Source of the DNA: Lathyrus oleraceus
Lineage: Eukaryota > Streptophyta > Magnoliopsida > Fabales > Fabaceae
Length of the DNA: 64,000 nt
NCBI RefSeq assembly: GCF_024323335.1
Contig: NC_066585.1
Coordinates: 78,691,609 to 78,755,608, forward strand
Direction: 5' to 3'
The position numbers and the translations under genes were made by a program. Positions 55,252 to 64,000 of this stretch are shown here, in pieces; within the stretch, counting starts at the first letter, position 1; every line of letters starts with the position of its first letter. The notes under the pieces are model-generated. The model made no database searches. It was not told the DNA's origin and worked only from the letters and a program-made list of their open reading frames with translations.

Positions 55252-56950
55252 TGTGACACCCTAAACCCCAAAGCGTAAAATAATGTGAATATAAAACAAC
55301 TACACATATAGGGTGTCACTCAAACACAATATAAATGTACTTCGTAATATGGGTTATATAAAACATGCAATAATTTAAACATCAGACATCAAATATTCGC
55401 ATTTATATTGGCACATCGCAGTGAAAATAAATTAATTAAAGTAACTCAACAACCAAATATGTCTCATCACATAAAACATGGTTATGAAAAAATGTCTTTA
55501 ACATCAACAACTTCAAAAAAACAAAACAAATAATTAGACCAAAATGTTCGTTTGTCCAGTGTTACAGATCAGAGCAACGAAATCTAAATATCGCATAAAA
55601 CTGGAAAAAGAAGAACAACCTAAACGCCATCCTTCAACTTCTAAGCAACTACGAACTTAAATTCTCCTTTGTACCCCAATAAGGAGCATAGAATCACACA
55701 AACAACAAAGGGGTGATAATACACTCATAATATATAACAGTGAAAAAGTATGCAAGGGTAGCCTAAACAATCATCAACAATTATTCAGCACAATTCACTC
55801 ACAACAACTACACAAGTATTCTCAATCACCAATATCAACATAATCAAATAATTACATATGCAACAATGGATGTAATGTACTCAACACCAAGACTCTACAA
55901 TGCATGTGGTACCATTATGGACAACACAAGTCCATCTCTCTCTTTAATCCCCACTATAGAACTTGAGCACACCAATTCACTACTATCACCATAAGTAACG
56001 CTTCAACGATTCCTATCCGGAACCAGCTACTCGCTCATGAATCCACACTATCAGACCAAAGCACACCAAAGTTGGGTCGTAATCCGTACACCGTGATGCA
56101 TGATTCACCACAACATGCATTAACACCAAATTCATCACCATGTGATTATCACCATTATGCACAACATCATTCTCCATATAAAACAAGTGAATTAATTCAA
56201 CAATAACATAATAAAAAACATCATGTACCCCTAAATAGTGGCCAAACAGTAGCCTAATCCCAACACAACACCAAAATTTGGGACCAACACTCAATTCCAG
56301 GTAACTAAGTGAACAACGCTCATTCTGGAAGTATTACGGGTTACCCGTCACCCAGGTGACGCCCATCACCGCCCATGCCTTCATGACACGTCATCCATAT
56401 GACAACCGTCCCAACTAACTATGCATGGGGACCATAATGGTCTACCCGTAAGGAAGCTGATGCATGTCAGCGCTTTGCAACACATGACGACCAAGGCGTC
56501 ATTAGGGTGATATATGTCACCCTGAACCAGAAGGCAGAAACTGCATTTTTTTCATTAAAATTCAAATTAAAACTCCGATTTTTCCTTCCTATACCCCAAA
56601 TCGAATAACAACAATTAGGAAAACATTATCTAACAATAATGCATCATTTATACATCAATTAACATGAATTTTATTAGATTAATCATGGATTTAACATGCT
56701 TTAGTCATCAAAACCATCACCCACATATGAACACCAATTCATACAAACATCATGAACAAGAACACATAAATACCTTGGTAAAATAGTGCAATAAAATCAC
56801 ATAATACATCATATCATTCATGCTATTTCAGAACTCCATTCATGTTCATCAATAGGAAAAAAATTATGAAAAAACTAATGGGATTAAGGACTTCCCTCTA
56901 TCCAATCATGCAATCTACACCATATTATGAGTACCTTCAAACTCTAATAG
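55252..56950. repeat. LTR-like block of unresolved family
   Basis: Starts TGTGACACCCTAAACCCC, a common plant LTR edge. An 11-bp inverted repeat GTGACACCCTA/TAGGGTGTCAC spans 55253-55319. The right edge, orientation and target duplication could not be fixed. The middle part 55743-55800 shares about 60 bp with element B at 25727. No gene; the frame 56013-56294 (-) is not recognised. Confidence 0.45.
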
Positions 56951-57782
56951 TCTACCGGGATGCTCTAATTTTTACCTAAGTCGCCTTTTATGGTGTTCGA
57001 CTTAGCGGACTTCTTTTTTGTTTTTTGGAACAACTTTTGGGGAGCTTGCTCTTTTGGTTTGGAAGGCTAGTGACTTTCATGTCATTGGTTATTGAGGAAC
57101 AGCCGTAATAACCTTTGGATTTATCATGATTCCTTCGACACTTCACGACGTGTACAAAGAATGGCATGTGGTTAATCCCCGGATGAGATGTGTTTGTATC
57201 TTGCAATTTGAATGTATAGTCAAATTAAATGAACATTACTACCATGCCCCGGGTTAATCGTAAAGGTCTTAGATCCGAAAAAACACCAACTTCTAGACTC
57301 AAAGTGGTTGACTAGGAACTAACTCCTTATCTCTCTAGTGTTTAGGGATTTGAAATGCCTTACCTCATCAGCAAGATTTTATCCAAAAGCATATTGTCAG
57401 CAATTTTGGGTATTTCATTTTTCGTCATTCTACCTCCAATCTTTGCTTAAACAAAAAATTGATAAAAGAAGGTGTGGTGGAGAAGTATTAATATTGTTTT
57501 TTTATGAAAAAAAGAAAGAAAAAACTAGTGAACATAATATAATTGATTCAAAATATGCGGTGCTTATTTCATTAAGATGACTAAAAAAACAACAAGTTCA
57601 AATGAAAATAACACTTTTACAAACAAAGAAATTGCAAAATGAAATGATAAAAGGGCCTAGTGACTATCAACAATAAGAATGAGCTTTCCTATCTGATCCA
57701 CGGGCTTTAAGGGTGTCTTGGAACTCAAGGCATGGGATTGTTGACCATATTAGGACTAACACCTTTGAATGTCATCAACTTA
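56951..57782 (-). other. Element E region after gag
   Basis: On the minus strand it contains CTAAGTCGAACACC...GGCGACTTAGG and CATCCCGGTAGAC (57010-56955), the post-pol hairpin area, only about 800 bp after gag. So pol is absent, as in element B. 57210-57380 is the reverse-strand match of 23410-23560 in B. Confidence 0.6.
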
Positions 57783-58976
57783 TCAATCATTTTTTAAACC
57801 TTTTTCCTGTAGAACTCTACAATCCTCGATGGAGCGCCCCGCTACTCCATTATGAAAGTCGCATTTTACATATAGGTTGTACCCGAGAGTGAATGGAAAT
57901 TTCATAGGTTGAGTTGGCCTGGGAGCTAGTAGTGAATTCTGAACCATAAGAAGCCACAATTGAGTGTATGTCATCGGAATCGGGTCAATATGGCGAGTCT
58001 TATTTAGCTGGTTTCTAGGAGGTATGTACTCATTTTGTTGCTGATTTTGATATTGATACTGGGGAATATACGTGTTGGATGGGGTTGCACACAACCGTGT
58101 TGGTTTCCCCTTCTTTCTTCTTCTGGAAGTTCCCAGAGAAATTCCTCACTCCACTCGATGCCCCAGTGACATCAAGAATCTTTCCATTTTTCATCCCTTG
58201 CTCAATTCTTTCTCCAATAGTTACCAGGACAGAGAGTCCATATAATGTTCTTTCAATCATTTTCTCAAAGAAATGAGGTTGTAAGGTATCCATAAATATA
58301 TTAACAAAATCTCGTTCAGCTAGGGGTGGCTCAGCTTGAGCAACTAGCTCTCTCCAATATTGAGCATACTCCTTAAAAGATTCTCTATCTTTCTTGGTCA
58401 TGTTCTGAAGTTGCCTCCTATCTGGAACCATATATGCATTGTACTTGTATTGATTCATGTACCATTTGAGAGATGCCCCAGTCAAGTTGTCTCAGAAATA
58501 GTGGATAATTAGCTTGTCATTGAGAGAGTATGATGCCATCTTCCTGTAATACATTATCAGGTGACCTTTGGAAAGATGATTCCTTTATATTTTTCAAAGT
58601 ATGGGACTTTGAATTTTGAAGGAAAAGTCACGTCAGGGATCAATCACATATTTATAGCATCCATCTCGAATATGTCATGCCCTTCGACAACTTTCAATCT
58701 CGTTTCCAAGATCTGATATTTACCTTCAACTTCATTGTTCTCGACTATCACCCTATGATGGGTATCTTGGGGACCAACACCATGGAATACAGGATGAGGA
58801 TCTTTGAAGGGACTTTAGTGTGCTGAAAATCCAGCGTGATGCACTTTTGTGGCTACACGGACTGGTATGGGCTACTTAATAGATGATCCTTCATTGGTGG
58901 CATTTTCAAACGAAGGAGTATAACCCTAAGGTAAACCTTAAACTGGGAACTGAATGTTTGCTCCTTGCACTGGTTG
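57783..58976 (-). pseudogene. Element E gag (Ogre), frameshifted and truncated
   Basis: Two overlapping frames (58485-58030 and 58094-57783) plus a degraded upstream part to 58976. It contains the Ogre capsid core that A and C lack: GASLKWYMNQYKYNAYMVPD, FKEYAQYWRELVAQAEPPL, MIERTLYGL, IGERIEQGMKNGKI. The second frame has the linker IDPIPMTYTQLWLLMV, PMKFPFTLGYN and the knuckle C-DF-H-NGVAG-R-SIED-C, in which the second His is Arg. A -1/+1 shift lies near 58060. The N-terminal part is cut by element F at 58976. Confidence 0.82.
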
Positions 58977-60035
58977 TGATCCGCTGTCGCACACGGGTCA
59001 AAAACGAGTAATAATATATAGTAAACGGAAAGCGACACCTCGAGTATCGTATCACAAGGACTCTTAAATGTTATAACCAAACGAATGAAAATAAGGGGGG
59101 TTTTAAGGTTCAAAACTTAAATCGATGATTATTAAAGGTAAAATCAAAATTGATAAATAAGCTAATCTATTGTATCGATTTCCGACTTATCATCGATTCT
59201 TATAATTTCAATTCCCTAGCGGATTCAATCCCATTCGATTACAATACCGACTGACAAGCACAAATTGGTATTATATGATGTATGTTCCTAATTTCCGAAT
59301 TAAGCAAATGGATTTAAGCAGACGCAAATTAAGCAAACGCGACTTAATCAAACACGATAACGAAAAAGCTACGCTAACGCGATTATAGTTAAGGATCATA
59401 CAAACAATCAAATTTAATCAACTTTATCCTATAAGAAACAATCGAATTAAGCAAATGAAAGTAATCGAATTAAGCAAACGAGTTTATAGGAAGAATTGAA
59501 AAGAAATCAAAATTAAAGTGAAATTATTAAAAACCTCAAAGTGGAATTCGAATACAACAGATCAGCTCTTTGGGAATTAGCTCTCCGTGAAATCTTCTAA
59601 GCAATAATCTCTCATCCAAATTCAGAATTTTGATTTAATAAAAGGTAAATTTGGGCCCTTATAGGATCCAACCCGAAAATTACAAAAACTGGCCCAATAC
59701 AACTAACCCAAACAAAATATAAAAATAATGCAGCAGCTTCAACGAAATTTTTGGCCCTGTTACAGTCTGATTCAGCTCTCGACTTCTGAACAAAAGTTGT
59801 AGATCTTTTTCTTAGCTTTCCATCGACTGGTAGCACGTCTTAATCCGATACTCATAGCTCAAGATATGATTTTTCTCACGAAAGCTGATAATGCTGAAAA
59901 TTAAATACGAAAATTAAATAAGTGCAAAAATAAAATAAATTATGAAAACACATTAAAACATAAAAATAATCAAAGCAAACCGAAGAAATGCTTAAGTACC
60001 AACATGGAAGAACGTGCATCAAAATGCACTGATCA
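58977..60035 (-). repeat. 3' LTR of element F
   Basis: 1059 bp. The inner edge CTGATCA is beside the purine tract; the outer edge TGATCCGCTGTCGC lies beside element E. The short frames 59612-59836 and 59876-60088 are not genes. Confidence 0.88.
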
Positions 60036-60050
60036 AATTCCCCCACACTT
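60036..60050 (-). other. Polypurine tract of element F
   Basis: Minus strand AAGTGTGGGGGAATT immediately before the LTR start TGATCAG; typical of Athila/Tat. Confidence 0.8.
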
Positions 60051-61030
60051 GAACTTTTGCACTCCGAGCAAAATGAAAAACAAAACAAAACATAGACACA
60101 TCAACGGTTACTCATTCTAGACTACAAGTCATCTTCGGTTAAGTTTGCTTCGATAGGTACTAATCTTGCACACTAAGGATATTGTAAGAACACTAATCCA
60201 CAGTTATGCAGCAATAAACCTCCTGAATACACAAATTAACTTGAAACATGTTATTATATTAAAGTTTAACTTACTCATCATTCTTTGGCTCTTTTTCATT
60301 CAGGCACAATCACATTAAGCCCGTTATCTCCACACACTCATAGCAAGGCGACCGGTTAATGCCTCTGATCCTTTTCTGCATGGGGTTCTGGTACTTAAGT
60401 GGCATAACCCTTTGCTTACTCAATTGTAGTTGCGGGGGATCGGACCGTAATCCGCCCTACAAAGTTCAGCACGAGAACCCACTGAACCAACTACAAAAGA
60501 GTCTTATTTCCAACTTTTTTTTGAAGGTTCCACAACTGTTGGGTTAAGTGACCGGGTGAGGGTCACCAAACTTAGAAGGTGCATTCCTTTTTTTTTCTCT
60601 TTTTTTTTCTTCCGGAACATTCACTTATATTCATCGGCTTCCCTGCGTAGAGTGTGTGTGAGATGGTGCTGACTGCTGAAATAAACTACTCAAGAGCTGT
60701 CAGAGGATGAGAATGTAAGGCTAAAACATAATAAAAATTCAACTCAATTTCCATATGCAGGAGACTTACGGTGTTAAAACAATACCGATCTTGTGAATTT
60801 TTCCGAAGTCTCCGCAAACTAATCTCAAATTAGTCAGTCTATAGCCTAAAACTTTCAAGAAGATGCATTTTTTTAATTTTAAATTTGAACCAAAAATAGA
60901 GAAAAAATAAAACAAAGAAAACAAACAAATAAATGGTTCCCTCCCCCACACTTAAAACATACATTGTCCTCAATAAAAGAGCATAAATATAAAATAAGAG
61001 TGAGAGAAAGGAAAGAACACACCCGAGGAG
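60051..61030 (-). other. 3' UTR of element F
   Basis: Non-coding, about 1 kb, with a T-run near 60590 and another AGTGTGGGGGAGGG purine tract at about 60940-60955 (minus strand), a possible second plus-strand primer. No gene. Confidence 0.6.
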
Positions 61031-62206
61031 TCAAGGCGGATAAGTGATTGCATAAGCAGCCTTTCCCAAAGAGATCTCTTCTACAGTCTCTTCTTCCAAA
61101 GTCGGGTTCTCATGGAGTAGCTTTGGGGAGTGTCCATTGACCTTGAAATTTTGATTAATGCATTTGTCTTGTATTCCAGGAACAAAGAAGTATCTTCGAT
61201 AAGTAAAAGTGTTGAATGGACACGTGAAAGTGATCTCCTTTTTTACAACATCAAGAATTAAAGGATTATGGGGCTGCCTCACTACTTTTGTTTCATCTTT
61301 AAGTGAGATCCTATGCATACATATGGATGAGCTAATATCACGAGTGCCAGCCAAGGTCCATCCAATTCCCTTCTTATATTTCTGATTAAGTTGAAGCTTT
61401 GATGAATAATATGAATCCTCGGGAAGTGGTTTAGGCTCTAAAGAACGTGGTTGTTTAATGCATGGTATGTTTGGGGCAGCCGGAATGTCAAGAGCTTCAT
61501 CCAAATAAACAACTTCGTTTATATTATCACCCTGCAAGGCAGCATCAATCTCAGCACAAACAACACAACGGTTAGTGTTAGTACAATCATCACATGAATA
61601 AACATCATCAAACTCAGATAGAGATGGAAAATCAAGTGAAAATAATTCAGAAAAGGTGTCATTAACCAACTCAGAGATCAATTCAATATGAAAAATAGAA
61701 TTCTCCTCCAAGGGATGTTTCATGGCATCAAAAATGTTAAATTTTGCGACAATGTCACCAAATTCCATGGACATGGTTCCATCGTCGACATCAATTTTTG
61801 TTTTCGCTGTTTTCATGAACGGTCTGCCTAAAATGATGGGCGATCTGCTTGAATTTGTTTCTCCATTCATGTCCAGAATGTAGAAATATGCAGGAAAAAT
61901 CAAGTCATTAACTTGAACAAGCACATCTTCCATTACTCCAATAGGGCGAGCATTACTTTTGTTCGCTAGTTGAATGATTAAACCTGTATGTTGTAAAGGA
62001 CCAAGATCAAGGTTATTATAAACAGAAGTAGGCATAACATTAATGCCTGCTCCCAAATCAAGCATGCAATTGTCGAATTTACTATCTCCAATGGTACATG
62101 GAATATAAAAAGTTCCTGGATCCTTGCACTTTTGGGGTATGGCCTGATTGAGGGATGAAACAGTAGCTTTTTCAGGTGAATGTTTAGGATGGATAAGGGC
62201 TGAAAT
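61031..62206 (-). CDS. Element F protease fused to an RT remnant and integrase tail
   Basis: An uninterrupted frame follows the TGA at 62207-62209; its first ATG is at 62065. Protease: CMLDLGAGINVMP with the catalytic D-L-G, then LANKSNARPIGV and ILGRPFMKTAKTKID. The acidic linker with CDDCTNTNRCVVC follows, then IGWTLAG, CMHRI and RQPHNPLILD, the usual lead-in to RT. RT itself is reduced to a piece, ITFTCPFNTFTYRR, and joined in frame to FFVPGIQDKCINQNFKVNGH, the integrase C-terminal tail. So a deletion of more than 2 kb relative to a full element kept the frame open. It could make an active protease but no polymerase. Confidence 0.8.
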   Translation of the reverse strand: MSALIHPKHSPEKATVSSLNQAIPQKCKDPGTFYIPCTIGDSKFDNCMLDLGAGINVMPTSVYNNLDLGPLQHTGLIIQLANKSNARPIGVMEDVLVQVNDLIFPAYFYILDMNGETNSSRSPIILGRPFMKTAKTKIDVDDGTMSMEFGDIVAKFNIFDAMKHPLEENSIFHIELISELVNDTFSELFSLDFPSLSEFDDVYSCDDCTNTNRCVVCAEIDAALQGDNINEVVYLDEALDIPAAPNIPCIKQPRSLEPKPLPEDSYYSSKLQLNQKYKKGIGWTLAGTRDISSSICMHRISLKDETKVVRQPHNPLILDVVKKEITFTCPFNTFTYRRYFFVPGIQDKCINQNFKVNGHSPKLLHENPTLEEETVEEISLGKAAYAITYPP

Positions 62207-62209
62207 GTT

Positions 62210-63040
62210 TCATCCCAAATTTACTCTCTCATTTCCCTTCAACCTTTTCTTACTTGTGCACAAGTCTTTTAGAAATTTTGCATACTTTGGAACCTGCTTA
62301 ATAACATAAAGAAACGGAATGTTTACCGCCACTTTTCTGAACACATCTAAAATCTCTCTCTCATTATCTCCATCATCAACCCTTTTATTTTTCAGTATTC
62401 TATGAGGGAAGGGAACTGGTGGCACATACTCCTTCTCTTTTTCTTTTTCAGTTTCTACCACAACAGAGGAAGGTGAAGAAAGTTCAACTGGGTGAGGCTC
62501 AGAAGGAGAAAGTTCAGAAGTTACCTCAATGATTTTTTTATTTTTTTCAGGGGCTGGTTCTGTAACTTTTCCGGATCTCAAAGAAATTGCACTCAAATTA
62601 GCATTAGGACCATTCGGATTGACAACTGTCTGGGCTGGAAGTTGGTTCGAACCTTGAGCTTGCATGTTATTTATTTGAGTAGCAAGCTATCACATCTGTG
62701 TGTTCAAGGTCTGAATGCTAGCATCGGTCCTTTGTTGGAACTGGAGGTTGTTCACGGCCATTTGCTTAACAAGATCCTCCAAGGATGGTCCGGAAGGTGC
62801 AGGGGCAGCCACTTGAGGTGAGTTCTGTTGTTGGCTGGTTTGCGGGTTTCCATATCGAAGGTTGGGATGGTTCCTCCAATTGGGATGGTATTTGTTGGTG
62901 GACAGGTCATGAGTGTTGTTGTACCTGTTTTGATTGTAAAGGTTGGCTGCATAAGCTTGTGGCAGCTCAGTAATGGACTCGTCTCTCAGAGTTGGACAAG
63001 TATCGGTCGGGTGCTCGGTAATGTACCTGTTTTGATTACT
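62210..63040 (-). pseudogene. Element F gag, C-terminal part
   Basis: Right part (63040-62690): HPTDTCPTLRDE, then YHPNWRNHPNLRYGNP and SLEDLVKQMAVNN, the typical region after the Athila/Tat capsid. A stop at about 62687 interrupts it. Left part (62665-62210): NLSAISLRSGKV, PFPHRILKNK, ILDVFRKVAVNIPFLYVIKQVPK and YAKFLKDLCTSKKRLKGNE, the standard link to protease, ended by TGA at 62207. The capsid core that should precede it is missing; only about 170 bp separate it from the primer site. Confidence 0.8.
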
Positions 63041-63210
63041 AATTTTTTTCCTAATGAATCGACAAAAAATCGGAATAATCTGAGACAATTTGTTTAAAAA
63101 CAGATTTTTTTTTCCTAAACCGCAAAAAGACCAAGACACAAGAAGTTTAGAGAAAAAAAATGCTAAAACACAATACCTAAAATTATAATATTGGTTAAGA
63201 TCTACAAGAG

Positions 63211-63228
63211 TCCCCGGCGACGGCGCCA
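63211..63228 (-). other. Primer-binding site of element F
   Basis: Minus strand TGGCGCCGTCGCCGGGGA, the tRNA-Asp-type site used by Athila/Tat elements; three bases from the LTR. Confidence 0.85.
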
Positions 63229-63231
63229 ATT

Positions 63232-64000
63232 TGATCCGCTGTCGCACGCAAGTCAAAAACGAGTAATAATATATAGTAAACGGAAAGCGACACCTCGAGT
63301 ATCGTATCACAAGGACTCTTAAATGTTATAACCAAACGAATGAAAATAAAGGGGTTTTAAGGTTCAAAACTTAAATCGATGATTATTAAAGGTAAAATCA
63401 AAATTGATAAATAAGTTAATCTATTGTATCAATTTTTGACTTATCATCGATTCTTATAATTTCAATTCCCTAGCAGATTCAATCCTATTCGATTACAATA
63501 CCGACTGACAAGCGCAAATTGATATTATATGATGTATGTTCCTAATTTCCGAATTAAGCAAATGGATTTAAGCAGACGCAAATTAAGCAAACGCGACTTA
63601 ATCAAACACGATAACGAAAAAGCTACGCTAACGTGATTATAGTTAAGGATCATACAAACAATCAAATTTAATCAACTCTATCCTATAAGAAACAATCGAA
63701 TTAAGCAAACGAAAGTAATCGAATTAAGAAAACGAGTTTATAGGAAGAATTGAAAAGAAATCAAAATTAAAGTGAAATTATTAAAAACCTCAAAGTGGAA
63801 TTCGAATACAACAGATCAGCTCTTTGGGAATTAGCTCTCCATGAAATCTTCTAAGCAATAATCTCTCATCCAAATTCAGAATTTTGATTTCTATAGTAGT
63901 AAAAGACCTAATATAATAAAAGGTAAATTCGGGCCCTTATAGGATCCAACCCGAAAATTACAAAAACTAGCCCAATACAACTAACCCAAACAAAATATAA
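63232..64000 (-). repeat. 5' LTR of element F, partial
   Basis: Matches 58977-59715 of the 3' LTR; continues past the window. Confidence 0.88.

Larger units (their letters stand above)
58977..64000 (-). mobile_element. Element F: compact Athila/Tat-type Ty3/gypsy element, cut by the window end
   Basis: Minus strand. 3' LTR 58977-60035 (1059 bp, TGATCAG...GGATCA on the minus strand), polypurine tract, 3' UTR, protease-containing frame, gag C-terminal part, primer site 63211-63228, then the first 769 bp of the 5' LTR. The internal region is only about 3.2 kb because the gag core, RT, RNase H and most of integrase are deleted. Inserted in element E gag. LTRs differ by scattered substitutions and a roughly 26-bp indel near 63890. 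Confidence 0.88.

Noticed and set aside
55252..56950. Complete solo LTR with target duplication
   Set aside because: The left edge looks like an LTR start, but no matching right edge or five-base duplication could be found, so only an unresolved block is reported.
62492..63097. Plus-strand frames of 62-109 codons opposite gag of element F
   Set aside because: Antisense shadows of the gag C-terminal region on the minus strand.

Overview
The window is plant nuclear DNA made almost entirely of LTR retrotransposons; I see no convincing host gene. Very large Ty3/gypsy elements of the Tat/Ogre type point to a legume, probably tribe Fabeae (Pisum, Vicia, Lathyrus, Lens). The signs are LTRs up to 4.85 kb, a tRNA-Arg-like primer site, an extra ORF before gag, an intron before reverse transcriptase, a second RNase H, and tandem repeats in the 3' untranslated region. 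That placement is inference; no species-specific marker was seen.

Layout. 1-3159 is AT-rich non-coding DNA with two local duplications. 3160-16955 (+) is element A, a complete Ogre-like insertion with 2.0 kb LTRs and target duplication CCTGA. 17966-19310 is a dead gag. 19326-27170 (+) is element B, an Ogre remnant with gag pieces and a long repeat-rich 3' region but no pol, interrupted at 21651-22829 by a solo LTR (target duplication TGATG). 27176-52941 (-) is element C, an Ogre-like element with 4.85 kb LTRs (GTGGG). Its 3' LTR is split by element D (30607-38134, -), a Ty1/copia element (TGCAT). A solo LTR of the D family in the opposite orientation lies at 53065-54454 (GTCCG). 54460-58976 holds a minus-strand Ogre remnant, E, split by an unresolved LTR-like block from 55252. 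E's gag is broken by element F (58977 to beyond the window end, -), a compact Athila/Tat element with a tRNA-Asp-type primer site.

Function. No element carries a full set of intact proteins. A keeps ORF1 and catalytically complete reverse transcriptase, archaeal-type RNase H and integrase core, but has lost the gag core and protease, and its integrase tail is out of frame. C keeps a long gag ORF and a ruined pol. D keeps gag but has lost large parts of pol. F keeps protease but almost no polymerase. Yet A and D have nearly identical LTR pairs. This fits a population of deleted elements that moved recently using proteins supplied by other copies.

Most interesting signal. In at least five places (A 3'UTR, the segment just after pol in A and C, C 3'UTR, C LTR, D LTR) there are tandem units of about 30-60 bp. 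Each holds a short inverted repeat whose two arms differ from unit to unit but stay complementary, while the loop or flanks stay constant. This covariation pattern suggests selected hairpins, or a hairpin-copying mutational process, in the non-coding parts of these elements.
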